From NCBI GenBank assembly GCA_903937385.1, contig CAIZZF010000026.1, positions 248,001 to 312,000 on the forward strand: a stretch of 64,000 nucleotides of DNA. Reading direction: 5' to 3'. The stretch is from an uncultured Holophagaceae bacterium. GTDB lineage: Bacteria > Acidobacteriota > Holophagae > Holophagales > Holophagaceae. How positions within the stretch are numbered: position 1 is the first letter of the stretch; each line of letters starts with the position of its first letter. Below are positions 33,332 through 42,243 of the stretch, piece after piece. The notes under the pieces were generated by a model. It saw nothing but the letters and a program-made list of their open reading frames with translations. It was not told the origin of the DNA and did not search any database. The translations under genes and the position numbers were made by a program.

Positions 33332-35713
33332 CTACTTCGTCCGCTGCCCCATGACCCGGTTGAGCATGGCCTCCAGCTCCACGCTGCTGAAGGGCTTCTT
33401 CAAGAAGTCGGCGAAGCCCTGGGTGATGGCCTCGTCCCGGGAGGCCGGCAGGGCGTAGCCGCTGCAGAGAATCCCCGGCAGCCCCGGCCGGACGGCCCGC
33501 ATGGCCTTGAAGGCTTCGACGCCCCCCAGGCGGGGCATGGTGGCATCCAGGATCACCAGGTCAAAGACCTCCGGCCGCTGATTGAAGGCGTCGAGGGCTT
33601 CCTGGCCGTCCGCTACTGGCACCACCTCCAGGCCGAACCAGGTCTCCAGCATCTCGGCCATGACCTCGCGCAGCTCCACCTCGTCATCGGCCAGGAGCAC
33701 GAGGTTCCGAGCGCGGGGCCCTGCCACCGGCGCGACCGGCACACTCTCCTGCGCCTCCGGCGAAGGGAAGTGCACCCGGAACACGCTGCCGACGCCAGGG
33801 ATGCTCTCGACCTGGAGACCTCCCCGGTGGCTCCGCACGATGCCCAGGGCCGCGGGCAGCCCCAGCCCCCGCCCCAGGTCCCGGGTGGAGTAGAACGGGT
33901 CGAAGATGTCGGGCAGGCTCGCCGCGTCGATGCCGTGGCCCTGGTCCGAGACCTCGAGCACCGCATAGGAGCCGGGCTCCACCGGCTCGGGCCAGTACCC
34001 GGTGCCCAGGTCCAGGGGCGTGACCGTCCGCAGGTAGGTGCGGACGCGAACGACGCCCTGGGAGGTGTTGGCCTCCTGGGCGTTGGTGACGAGGCCCTCC
34101 ACCACCCGACCCACCAGGAGGGGATCCACCATGACCCGAGGCAGGGTCTGAGAGAAGTCCCGGAGCACCGGCAGCCGCAGGCGGTCCAGCGCTTCCGCGA
34201 TGAGGGGGGTGAGCTCCAGGGACTCCGGTCGCCGGAGGTCTCCTCCGGAGCTGTGCAGGATGTCGCGGCTGAGGCGGCTGGCCCGGTCCAGGGCGGTCTT
34301 CAGCCGCTGCAGGTAGAGGTGCCCGCGAGAGTCCTCGGGCATGGCAGTCTCGGCCATCTCCAGGTTCGCCACCATGGCCTGAAAGATGTTGTTGAAGTCA
34401 TGGGCGATGCCGCCGGAGAGCAGCCCCAGGCTCTCCATCTTCCGGGCCTTGACCAGGGCCTCCTCGGCCTTGCGGCGCTCGACGATGCTCCACAGCCCGT
34501 TCATGAAGAGGGTCAGCTGCTCGACGTCCTGCTCTTCGTAGGGGTCCGGCTTGTTCCCGATGCCCACTACCGCCACGATCTGGCTGCCGCTGAAGAGCGG
34601 CACGCTCATGAACCGGGAGAGCGGCGCATCACCATCAGGTCCGCCCTTGAGCATGGGGTCCGGCGCCGAGAGGTCGTTGCGAAGGATCGGCCGCCGCTGG
34701 CGCACCACCTCACCCCAGAGGCCCGCGTTCTCCAGCTTGTAGGTCGTCATTGGCCCCTTGACGGCACCGGCCTCCAGGACCTCCCTGGACCAGGAGTGGA
34801 GGGTGAACTCCTGGGTGCCCTCGTCGTAGAAGTAGATGCAGCCGATGGCGCTGTCAGTGAGGGCCACCGCCTCGTCCAGGCCGTAGTCGAGGATCTCCCG
34901 GATGCTGGCGCCTTCCACCTGGTTCAGTCGGACCAGGGCGCCGAGCCGGTCCGCGTTCTGCTGGACCTTGGCCTCGCTGGCCCGCAGGGCCTCCTCGACC
35001 CGCCGCAAGTCCGTGACATCGACCATGCAGCACACAGCGCCGGAGATGTGCCCCTCAGGATCCCGAAGCGGAGTTGCAGAGGCCATGAGCTGCCGCACCT
35101 CGCCATCTGCGAAGGCCAGCTCCAGCGACTGCCCCTGGACCCGCTCCCCGAGCAGGGCGGCCTGCTGCATGGGCATCTCCTCCGGTAGCAGCTCCCGGCC
35201 CTCCCGGAGCAGGCGGAAGTGCCCAGGCTGCTCCCCGGGGGAGGCCGACTTCGAGTGGTTCGCCCCGGGGGCCATGCGGAGGAGGGCCTCGGCGGCCGTG
35301 TTTCCACGGATGACGGCGCACAGAGGATCTTCGGCGATCCAGAGAGGTACGGGCGTCGCGGCCATCACGGCCTTCAGCTTGTCCGCCTCGGCCATGGCGC
35401 GGCTGGCCGCCTCCAGCTGCCCGACGACCTGCTCGGCCTTGGACCGGAAGAGGCCCCGGATGAGGAGCACCCCGGCCAGCATCAGGCCCGAGATGATCAG
35501 ACCCAGGACCTCGTTGGGCAGCAGCTGCGCAGGCATGCCGGCCTCGGCCAGCTCCGCCAGCACATAGAGGCGGCGGGCGGCCATGAGCACCAGCGCCAGG
35601 GAGAGCAGCATCCAGGCGAGCGGCTTCCGGGCGGTCCGGTTGATGCGGACGGCGAAGCCCGCCGCAGCAATCTGCAGCGCCACCGAGACCAGGATGATCA
35701 CAAGGTTCAGCAA
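33332..35713 (-). CDS. Membrane hybrid sensor histidine kinase (PAS-GAF-HK-REC)
   Basis: Protein of 793 residues. N-terminal hydrophobic segments (VIILVSVALQIAAAGFAVRI, LAWMLLSLALVLMAARRLYV, EVLGLIISGLMLAGVLLIRG); a PAS-like domain (about 110-245) with DPEGHISGAVCCMVDVTDLR; a GAF domain (about 265-415) with DSAIGCIYFYDEGTQEF; phosphoacceptor box GLLSGGIAHDFNNIFQAMVA; ATPase boxes VSDQGHGIDAASLPDIFDPF and GRGLGLPAALGIV; and a C-terminal receiver with acidic pair DDE, phospho-Asp in LVILDATMPRLGG and Lys in FLKKPF. The C-terminal REC suggests phosphorelay to another protein. It is last in a minus-strand run after an ArnB-like gene; no DNA-binding response regulator is in the window. Confidence 0.92.
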   Translation of the reverse strand: MLNLVIILVSVALQIAAAGFAVRINRTARKPLAWMLLSLALVLMAARRLYVLAELAEAGMPAQLLPNEVLGLIISGLMLAGVLLIRGLFRSKAEQVVGQLEAASRAMAEADKLKAVMAATPVPLWIAEDPLCAVIRGNTAAEALLRMAPGANHSKSASPGEQPGHFRLLREGRELLPEEMPMQQAALLGERVQGQSLELAFADGEVRQLMASATPLRDPEGHISGAVCCMVDVTDLRRVEEALRASEAKVQQNADRLGALVRLNQVEGASIREILDYGLDEAVALTDSAIGCIYFYDEGTQEFTLHSWSREVLEAGAVKGPMTTYKLENAGLWGEVVRQRRPILRNDLSAPDPMLKGGPDGDAPLSRFMSVPLFSGSQIVAVVGIGNKPDPYEEQDVEQLTLFMNGLWSIVERRKAEEALVKARKMESLGLLSGGIAHDFNNIFQAMVANLEMAETAMPEDSRGHLYLQRLKTALDRASRLSRDILHSSGGDLRRPESLELTPLIAEALDRLRLPVLRDFSQTLPRVMVDPLLVGRVVEGLVTNAQEANTSQGVVRVRTYLRTVTPLDLGTGYWPEPVEPGSYAVLEVSDQGHGIDAASLPDIFDPFYSTRDLGRGLGLPAALGIVRSHRGGLQVESIPGVGSVFRVHFPSPEAQESVPVAPVAGPRARNLVLLADDEVELREVMAEMLETWFGLEVVPVADGQEALDAFNQRPEVFDLVILDATMPRLGGVEAFKAMRAVRPGLPGILCSGYALPASRDEAITQGFADFLKKPFSSVELEAMLNRVMGQRTK

Positions 35714-35768
35714 GGGAGCCTTCCCTCGAAACCCTATCGGCAGCCGGGGCGCGCTTAGTAAATTCCGC

Positions 35769-36983
35769 TCAGGACTGGGGGCGATTCCCGTCCCTGGCCC
35801 GGGCGATGACCTGCCGAATGGCCGCCACCACCTGATCCTGGTCAGCCTCGGTCAGTCCCGGCCAGAGCGGCAGGCTGAGCAGGCGCTCCCCGCTCCACTC
35901 GCTGTGGGGCAGTCCATCCTTGGGTAGGTGCTGGGGATGGGCGGTATAGAAGTCCCGGTACCAGGGATGGAGGTGCGCCGGCCGGTAGTGGATGCCGGTG
36001 CCGATGTTCTCCTCCTTGAGCGCCGCGACGAAGGCATCGCGGTCCAGGCCCAGCTTCTCCGGGTGGATGCGCAGCACGAAGAGGTGGAAGCAGTGACCGT
36101 GGTCCGCGTCCCCGGGCCAGGGCAGCAGAACCTCGTCCAGATCGGCCAGCAGCTCCAGGTAGCGGCGGAAGAGGTGCCCCCGGCGGGCATTGAAGCCGTC
36201 CAGCTTCTGGAGCTGATGCAGCCCCATGGCGGCCTGCAGGTCCATGAAGTTGGCCTTGCGACCGGGCTCGAAGACCTCGGTGTGGGGGCTGCCCTCCTTG
36301 GCGAAGCGCTTCCACGCATCGCGGTCGATCCCGTGGAAGCGCAGGCGCTTGATGCGACCTTCGTAGTCGTCGTTGAAGAAGGCGATGGCGCCGCCCTCTC
36401 CGGTGGTCATGTTCTTGTTGGGGTGGAAGCTGTAGACACTCATGACCGAGCGCTGGTTGCCGCCGATCTTGGTGCCGCGGTAGTGGGCGCCCATGGCCTG
36501 GGCCGCGTCCTCCACCACCCAGAGGCCATGCTTTTCCGCCAGGGCCCAGATGGCCTCCATCGGACAGGGCAGGCCCGTGAGGTGCACGGGGATGATGCCC
36601 ACGGTGCGGGGCGTGATGGCCGCCTCCAGCTTGGCGGGATCGAGGTTCAGGGTCACGGGGTCGATGTCCACCAGCACCGGCACGCCCCCCTGCAGCACCA
36701 CCGTGCTGAGGGTGCTCACCCAGGTCAGCGAGGTGGTGATGACCTCATCGCCGGGCTGGAGGCCCAGCACCTGCATCGTGATCTCCTGGGCCGTGGTGGC
36801 GCTGTTCATGGCCAGGCAGTGGGGCACCCCGTTGTAGGCCTGCAGGGCCTCCTCGAACTTGGCGGACTTGGGCCCCGTGGTGATCCACCCGCTGTGGATC
36901 GTGTCGATGATCTCGGCGATCTCCTCCTCCCCCACCATCGGGCGGGTGAAAGGCAGGAACTCGGGGCGGCGGACGTACGTCAC
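35769..36983 (-). CDS. DegT/DnrJ/EryC1/StrS sugar aminotransferase, ArnB-like
   Basis: PLP enzyme of 404 residues transferring an amino group to a 4-keto (or 3-keto) nucleotide sugar. The sequence resembles ArnB through its length: EFLPFTRPMVGEEEIAEIID, SGWITTGPKSAKFEEAL, GDEVITTSLTWVSTLSTVVL, VEDAAQAMGAHYRG, and the PLP lysine in YSFHPNKNMTTGEGGA. GTG at 36983 with GGAG upstream gives VTYVRRPEFLPF; ATG at 37007 is an alternative. ArnB makes UDP-4-amino-4-deoxy-L-arabinose for lipid A modification, but arnA, arnC, arnT and other sugar genes are absent here, so the substrate is open. It lies between two kinase genes. Confidence 0.85.
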   Translation of the reverse strand: MTYVRRPEFLPFTRPMVGEEEIAEIIDTIHSGWITTGPKSAKFEEALQAYNGVPHCLAMNSATTAQEITMQVLGLQPGDEVITTSLTWVSTLSTVVLQGGVPVLVDIDPVTLNLDPAKLEAAITPRTVGIIPVHLTGLPCPMEAIWALAEKHGLWVVEDAAQAMGAHYRGTKIGGNQRSVMSVYSFHPNKNMTTGEGGAIAFFNDDYEGRIKRLRFHGIDRDAWKRFAKEGSPHTEVFEPGRKANFMDLQAAMGLHQLQKLDGFNARRGHLFRRYLELLADLDEVLLPWPGDADHGHCFHLFVLRIHPEKLGLDRDAFVAALKEENIGTGIHYRPAHLHPWYRDFYTAHPQHLPKDGLPHSEWSGERLLSLPLWPGLTEADQDQVVAAIRQVIARARDGNRPQS

Positions 36984-37037
36984 GGGGACTCCAGGCTGGC
37001 AGTCCATTGTTCCATATCGCGGAGCGTGGCTCCGCGA

Positions 37038-38480
37038 TCACGCAATCTGCATCGTGATCCGCAGGGTGCTGCCGTGGCCGAGGCCTTCGCTGCTCAAGCT
37101 GATGGTGCCGCCCATCATCTCCATGAGGTGCTTGCAGATCACCAGGCCCAGGCCCGTGCCACCGTACTCACGGCTGTGGCCACCTTCCGCCTGGGCGAAC
37201 TTCTGGAAGAGCCGGGCCTGGGACTCGAGGCTGACCCCAATGCCTGTATCCACTACGGAGAGGCTGACCACGCCGGGATGCCGCTCCACCCGGATGGATA
37301 CCCAGCCCTCCTTGGTGAACTTGAGAGCGTTAGAGAGCAGGTTCAACAGCACCTGCTTGAGCCGGTTCGGATCCACCAGGACCTCGGGGATGTCACTCGG
37401 CTCCGGCCAGACCAGCTCGACCCCCGGCTTGCGCGGATAGGCCTCGGCGATGGGCCGGACCTCATCCAGCAGCACCCCGAGGCTGACAGGCTCTGGATGG
37501 GTCTCCAGCTTGCCGGACTCGATCTTGGCCAGGTCCAGGATGTCGTTCAGGAGGCCCAGCAGGTGCTGGCCCGAGATGTAGCTGTCCTGCAACATCGAGC
37601 GCATCTCGTCGGCGTCATCGTAGAGGCCATCCATGACGAGGCGGGTGAAGCCGAGGATACCTGTCAGTGGCGTGCGCAGCTCATGGCTGGTCAGGGCCAG
37701 GAACTCGCTCTTGAGCTGGTCGGCCTCGCGCAGGGCGTCGTTGACGCGCTCCAGCTCCATGGCCTGGCGCTGGAGTGCGTCGCGCTGCTCGGACAGGTCC
37801 CGGAACAGCCAGGCGTTGTAGAGCGAGATGGCCGCCTGCCGCTGGAGGATGGTGATGGAGTCGAGGTCCTCTTCCTCCCAGCGCCGGTCCGCGGGCATGG
37901 CCAGGATGGCGAACCCCAGGAGCAGCAGCTGATGCTCGAAAGGGATGAAGTAGAGCGGTGACCCGTCCCCGCTGCGGAGGTCATCCAGGATGCCGTGGTC
38001 GCAGGGGGCGTCCAGCCACTGGCTCTGGAACAGCACCAGCGGCGTCTCGGGAAACGGGTTCGGGGCCGACAGCCGCATGGCGGACCACTGGGCCTTGGCC
38101 AGGCCCGTGCCCTCTTTGGGGACGTAGCCGGCCCCGCCATCCTCCAGGGTCCAGACCACGGCACGCCGGCAGTGGAACTCCTGGGCCAGCACGTCCAGCA
38201 CCACGCTGACCACCTGCCCACCCTTGGATGTGGCGGCCAGGATCTCCGACACATGCTGCAGCACCTGCATCTGGTGGGAGCGGCGCCCCAGCTTGGCGCG
38301 CAGGTCCCGGATCTCCTGCATGGACTGGGTCAGCTGCCGCTGGGTCTGCATGAGCTCTGCCAGCAGCTCAGAACCCTGGGGCCGCACCGTCGGCACGGTG
38401 GGCAGCTGCCGAGGACCCGAGCTGGTCTTGACGGGGGGCGGCAGCGGTTTGGGACCCGACGAGTCGTTCGAGCTGGACAT
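37038..38480 (-). CDS. Soluble GAF-domain sensor histidine kinase
   Basis: Protein of 480 residues without membrane segments. A Pro/Ser-rich N-terminus (PKPLPPPVKTSSGPRQLPTV), a coiled coil (LLAELMQTQRQLTQSMQEIR), a GAF domain (about 75-225; HCRRAVVWTLEDGGAGYVPK, DLDSITILQRQAAISLYNAW), a linker coiled coil, HisKA with LTSHELRTPLTGILGFTRLV, and a HATPase with DTGIGVSLESQARLFQKFAQ and GGTGLGLVICKHLMEMMGG. The track ORF continues far upstream through the divergent kinase gene; MSSSNDS at 38480 is the start, 66 bp from the divergent kinase ATG. Its partner regulator is not evident. Confidence 0.9.
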   Translation of the reverse strand: MSSSNDSSGPKPLPPPVKTSSGPRQLPTVPTVRPQGSELLAELMQTQRQLTQSMQEIRDLRAKLGRRSHQMQVLQHVSEILAATSKGGQVVSVVLDVLAQEFHCRRAVVWTLEDGGAGYVPKEGTGLAKAQWSAMRLSAPNPFPETPLVLFQSQWLDAPCDHGILDDLRSGDGSPLYFIPFEHQLLLLGFAILAMPADRRWEEEDLDSITILQRQAAISLYNAWLFRDLSEQRDALQRQAMELERVNDALREADQLKSEFLALTSHELRTPLTGILGFTRLVMDGLYDDADEMRSMLQDSYISGQHLLGLLNDILDLAKIESGKLETHPEPVSLGVLLDEVRPIAEAYPRKPGVELVWPEPSDIPEVLVDPNRLKQVLLNLLSNALKFTKEGWVSIRVERHPGVVSLSVVDTGIGVSLESQARLFQKFAQAEGGHSREYGGTGLGLVICKHLMEMMGGTISLSSEGLGHGSTLRITMQIA

Positions 38481-38546
38481 GGTCCCCAAGCATGGCCGCC
38501 CACAGCAGTGCTGCCAAGGGGTGCAGAATGCGTCCAAGATGGAGAC

Positions 38547-39770
38547 ATGGCGAACCGCGCCCCCACCTTCTCCCTCCAACGGATCATTTTCCTGGCCGTC
38601 TCTCTGGTGCTCTGCGTCCAGGTGGGCTGGTGGATCAGCGTCCAGATCCGGGAGTCCCGGCGGCTGCTGGAGGCCCGCTCCCAGGCCCTGCAGGCCAGTC
38701 GGGCCGAGGCCTGGCAGCTGGACAGCCTCAGCATCCTCAACGCCATCCATGCCCGGCCCGACCGCTCCTCCCGAGTTGGAGCCGTCGAGGGCCAGCTGCC
38801 AACCCTGCCCAGCTTCGAAGAGCGCCGCCAGGCCATTCAGCGGAAATACCCCCACGTGGCCCTGGTGCCGACGCCGCACTCGCCCGACGACCTCGCCCTG
38901 CTGGACGGCGCGGCCTTCCTGTCCCTGCGCCCCGAGCCCCTGGCCGAGCTGCGCAACCAGCGCTGGCACTCCGTCTTCCGGGCCGCCACCGAAGGCGCCT
39001 TCATGGTGGTGGTGGTGCTCTCGGGCCTGGTGCTCCTCTACCGCAAGCTCTCCGAGGAGCTGGACCTGCGGCTGCGGCAGCGCAATTTCACCTCCGCGGT
39101 CACCCATGAGCTGAAGACGCCCATCGCCTCCCTGCGCGTCTGGACCGAGACTCTGTTCACCCGCACCCTGCCCGAAGAGCAGCGGACCCGCATCCGGACC
39201 CTCATGGAGAAGGATCTGGAGCGGCTCAATGAGCTGGTGGGCAACCTGCTGGACGTGGCCCGGGCCGAGTCCGGCAGCCTGGTGCTGCACCTGGTGCCCC
39301 TGGAGCTGGGCCCCTGGCTCCGCGGCATCTGCGAAGCCATGGACCAGCGGCTGGGCGCCGGCGAGCTCGGGCTGAAGCTGGAGTTCACCTCGGAGCCCCT
39401 CTGGATCGAGGCGGACCCCAAGGCCCTGGGCACCGTGGTGGAGAACCTGCTCTCGAACGCCTACAAGTACGCAGCCGAGCCCCGGGAGACCACAGTCACC
39501 CTCGACGGGGATGGCGATGAGGTCCTGCTCGTGGTCAGCGACCTGGGCCACGGCCTCGCCCCCAAGGACCTGCCTCGGGTCTTCCACCGCTTCTTCCGGG
39601 TCGGGGACGAGATGACCCGCCAGGTGGCCGGGACAGGCCTGGGCCTCTTCCTGGTGAAGGAGATCACCACGCGCCACGGGGGCAAGGTGCAGGCCTTCAG
39701 CCGGGGCCCTGGCCTGGGTGCGGCCTTCACCGTGCGCCTGCCCCGCATCCCCAGGCCCGCCGATGTCTGA
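38547..39770 (+). CDS. Membrane sensor histidine kinase, coupled to an ECF sigma gene
   Basis: Protein of 407 residues. Two membrane helices (IIFLAVSLVLCVQVGWWISV near residue 20 and AFMVVVVLSGLVLLYRKL near 165) enclose a periplasmic sensor region of about 120 residues with no known domain. HisKA: NFTSAVTHELKTPIASLRVW. HATPase: N-box VVENLLSNAYKYAAEP, VSDLGHGLAPKDLPRVFHRF, and G2 GTGLGLFLVKEITTRHGG. It overlaps the sigma-factor gene by 8 bp and no response regulator follows, so the output may be linked to the sigma/anti-sigma pair. The start at 38547 has GGAG close upstream. Confidence 0.9.
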   Translation: MANRAPTFSLQRIIFLAVSLVLCVQVGWWISVQIRESRRLLEARSQALQASRAEAWQLDSLSILNAIHARPDRSSRVGAVEGQLPTLPSFEERRQAIQRKYPHVALVPTPHSPDDLALLDGAAFLSLRPEPLAELRNQRWHSVFRAATEGAFMVVVVLSGLVLLYRKLSEELDLRLRQRNFTSAVTHELKTPIASLRVWTETLFTRTLPEEQRTRIRTLMEKDLERLNELVGNLLDVARAESGSLVLHLVPLELGPWLRGICEAMDQRLGAGELGLKLEFTSEPLWIEADPKALGTVVENLLSNAYKYAAEPRETTVTLDGDGDEVLLVVSDLGHGLAPKDLPRVFHRFFRVGDEMTRQVAGTGLGLFLVKEITTRHGGKVQAFSRGPGLGAAFTVRLPRIPRPADV

Positions 39771-40386
39771 GCCCAGCCTGCCGATCCGCCCGGAGACGGC
39801 CCTGGTCCAGGCCGCTGCCCAGGGAGACCCCGAGGCCTTCGAGGCCCTGGTGCGCCCTCACCTAGGCATGCTTTTCCGGGTCATCGACCGGATCCTGGGC
39901 AACGAGGCCGAGAGCCAGGACGCCCTCCAGGACGCCCTGCTGACCCTCCACCGGGAGCTGCCGGGCTTCCAGGGGGCCAGCAAGTTCAGCACCTGGGCCT
40001 ATCGGATCTGCGTGAACCAGGCCCTCATGGCCCGCCGGAAGCGGGTCCGGCGCCGGGAGGATGCCATCGAGGATCTGATGCCACGTTTCGGGGACGACGG
40101 GCATCACATGAACGTCGACACCCTGATCGATTGGAGTGAGGACGCGGAGGCCCTGATGCATGTCGAGCAAGATGAGCTCAAGGCCAAGGTGCGCCAGGGC
40201 CTGGATCGCCTCTCCGACGATCAGCGCGCGGTGTTCGTGCTGCGGGACCTGGAGGGCTGGAACACCGAGGAGATCGCCCAGCACCTCGGCCTCACCCGCG
40301 AGCTGGTGCGCCAGCGTGTCCACCGCGCCCGGCTGGCCCTGCGTGCCCTGCTGCCCGAGTTCGCCCCGGCCCCGGAGGGGAAATGA
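39763..40386 (+). CDS. ECF-family RNA polymerase sigma factor
   Basis: Protein of 207 residues. Region 2 covers DPEAFEALVRPHLGMLFRVI through DALQDALLTLHRELPGFQGA and FSTWAYRICVNQALMARRKR (-10 recognition). A linker of unusual length (DAIEDLMPRFGDDGHHMNVD, residues about 105-145) precedes region 4, LDRLSDDQRAVFVLRDLEGW with HTH EEIAQHLGLTRELVRQRVHR. Overlaps the upstream kinase gene by 8 bp and the anti-sigma gene by 4 bp (ATGA), so all three are translationally coupled. Target promoters are unknown. Confidence 0.93.
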   Translation: MSEPSLPIRPETALVQAAAQGDPEAFEALVRPHLGMLFRVIDRILGNEAESQDALQDALLTLHRELPGFQGASKFSTWAYRICVNQALMARRKRVRRREDAIEDLMPRFGDDGHHMNVDTLIDWSEDAEALMHVEQDELKAKVRQGLDRLSDDQRAVFVLRDLEGWNTEEIAQHLGLTRELVRQRVHRARLALRALLPEFAPAPEGK

Positions 40387-41159
40387 CCATCCTCATCCCC
40401 ACCTGTGAGCAGTTCACCAATCTCCTGACCGACTACGAGGAGGGCGCCCTGGGCCCCCTGGACTGGCTGGGCATGAAGCTCCACCTGGCCCTCTGCCCTC
40501 CCTGCCAGACCTTCCTCCGCAGCTTCGAGCGCACCCCCGCTCTGCTCCGCCAGGCCTGGGAGGGCGCGGCGGAGGCCCCGGCGGAGCACGCCCTCGCCAG
40601 TGTCCTGGCCGCGCTGCGCGAAGGGCGCCAGCCCCGGGGCCCTCAGCACCACCCGGAGCCCGAGGCCTGGACCGCCCTCCATGACAGCAGCGACCTCTTC
40701 ACCGCCCTGCTCCTGCGGCTCCACCTGGGCCACTGTCCCTCCTGCCGGGCAGCGCAAGGGGACGAGCTCGCCTTGACGCCAACGGCGGCGGATCCCCTGG
40801 AAGCCCTCCGTCCCCACCTGCCTGCGGAGTCCCGCTGGCGCTGGTCCCGCATCGGGGACGGCCGCATCGCAAGGGTGCTGGCCGACGCCCAGAGCGGCGC
40901 CACCCTGAGCCTGGCCCGGCTCCAGGGGGGCGGCACCGTGCCTCGCCACGACCACGTGGGCGAGGAAGTCTCGGTGCTGCTCTGTGGCGGCCTCCAGGAT
41001 GGCCCGGCCCACCTGGGTCCTGGCGACTGGATTGCCCACGGCCCCGGCTACCTGCACGCCCCCGAGGCCGATCCCCAGGGCGAGTGCTGGGCCCTGGTCC
41101 GCCTGGAAGCCGGCATTCGCTTCGAGGGCTGGCGCGGGCTGTTTGGCACGGTCCGCTAG
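40383..41159 (+). CDS. ChrR-like zinc-binding anti-sigma factor with cupin domain
   Basis: Protein of 258 residues. The N-terminal zinc anti-sigma motif is KLHLALCPPCQTF (Hx3Cx2C) at about residue 38; a second copy LHLGHCPSCRAAQ occurs at about residue 117, so the zinc-finger unit appears duplicated. The C-terminus is a cupin (VPRHDHVGEEVSVLLCGGLQ, GPGYLHAPEADPQGECWALV), as in ChrR, where the cupin senses oxidative or singlet-oxygen stress. It should hold the adjacent sigma factor inactive. Its stop overlaps the convergent hypE end by 4 bp. Confidence 0.85.
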   Translation: MTILIPTCEQFTNLLTDYEEGALGPLDWLGMKLHLALCPPCQTFLRSFERTPALLRQAWEGAAEAPAEHALASVLAALREGRQPRGPQHHPEPEAWTALHDSSDLFTALLLRLHLGHCPSCRAAQGDELALTPTAADPLEALRPHLPAESRWRWSRIGDGRIARVLADAQSGATLSLARLQGGGTVPRHDHVGEEVSVLLCGGLQDGPAHLGPGDWIAHGPGYLHAPEADPQGECWALVRLEAGIRFEGWRGLFGTVR

Positions 41160-42202
41160 CAGATCCTCGGCAGCTGCTCGCCGCTGAGCAGGTCCAGCAG
41201 GCGGGAGGTGCCCAGGGCCGTGCGCAGCCCGACCCGTCCCGCGGGTCCCACCACCGTGCGGCCGATGATGGCGGCCCCCTCGCCGCCCGGGGTGGCCTGC
41301 AGGACAGCCAGGGCACGCTGCGCCTGGGCCTCGGGCAGGAAGGCCACCAGCCGACCCTCGCAGGCCACGTAGAGCGGGTCCAGACCCAGGATCTCGCAGG
41401 CGGCGGCGACGTCCTCCGCCACGGGGATCGCGGCCTCATCAGCTTCGATGGCGAGCCCAGCCGCGGCGGCGATCTCGTTGAGCACCGAGGCCAGGCCGCC
41501 CCGGGTGGGGTCCCGCAGGCAGTGGACGTCCAGCCCAGCGTCCAGCAGCGCCGCCGCCAGCTGGTGGACCGGCCCGCAGTCGCTGGTGACCGAGGTCTCG
41601 AACTGGATGCCCGCTCGCACGGACATCACCGCGATGCCGTGGCGACCCAGGTCGCCGCTGACGAGAACCGCGTCCCCAGGCTGCACGCGGCGCGGGTGGA
41701 TCTCCACCCCGGCGGGGATGAGGCCGATGCCTGCGGTGGTGATGAAGATCCCGTCGGCCTTGCCCTTGTCCACCACCTTGGTATCGCCGGTGGCGAGCCG
41801 CACGCCGCAGCGGTCCGCCGCGGCCTTCATGGACGCCACCAGCGGGGCCAGCTCCGCGAAGGGGAAGCCCTCCTCCAGGATGAAGGCCGTGGACAGAGCC
41901 AGTGGCTTCGCGCCGGCCATGGCCAGGTCGTTGACGGTCCCGTAGACCGCCAGCTCGCCCAGGTCACCGCCGGGAAAGACCCGGGGATGCACCACGAAGC
42001 CGTCCGTGGTGAAGGCCAGGCGCGCGCCGCCAGCCTCGATCACGGCGCTGTCGTGGAGCCCGGCGGGATCCGCGCCCAGGGCGGGCAGGAAGATCCCCTC
42101 GATGAGCTCCTTCATGAGCCGGCCGCCGCCTCCGTGGGCCATCTGCACCGTCTCATGGCGCAGGGGGCGGGGACAGGCGAGGGCGAAGGGATCGGCGGTC
42201 AT
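41156..42202 (-). CDS. hypE: [NiFe] hydrogenase maturation protein HypE
   Basis: Protein of 348 residues that dehydrates the C-terminal Cys thiocarbamate, made by HypF, to thiocyanate, supplying the CN ligands of the active site. The C-terminus is LPRIC with the required terminal cysteine. PurM-like features: GGRLMKELIEGIFLPALGAD, DSAVIEAGGARLAFTTDGFV, GDLGELAVYGTVNDLAMAGA and CLRDPTRGGLASVLNEIA. ATG at 42202 matches the family start; the 46 upstream track codons are not coding. Last gene of hypC-hypD-hyaABCD-hypE. Confidence 0.96.
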   Translation of the reverse strand: MTADPFALACPRPLRHETVQMAHGGGGRLMKELIEGIFLPALGADPAGLHDSAVIEAGGARLAFTTDGFVVHPRVFPGGDLGELAVYGTVNDLAMAGAKPLALSTAFILEEGFPFAELAPLVASMKAAADRCGVRLATGDTKVVDKGKADGIFITTAGIGLIPAGVEIHPRRVQPGDAVLVSGDLGRHGIAVMSVRAGIQFETSVTSDCGPVHQLAAALLDAGLDVHCLRDPTRGGLASVLNEIAAAAGLAIEADEAAIPVAEDVAAACEILGLDPLYVACEGRLVAFLPEAQAQRALAVLQATPGGEGAAIIGRTVVGPAGRVGLRTALGTSRLLDLLSGEQLPRIC

Positions 42203-42243
42203 GGGGCGTCCGGGGGGGTGTTCCAGCTTCGCATGAAAGCCGC

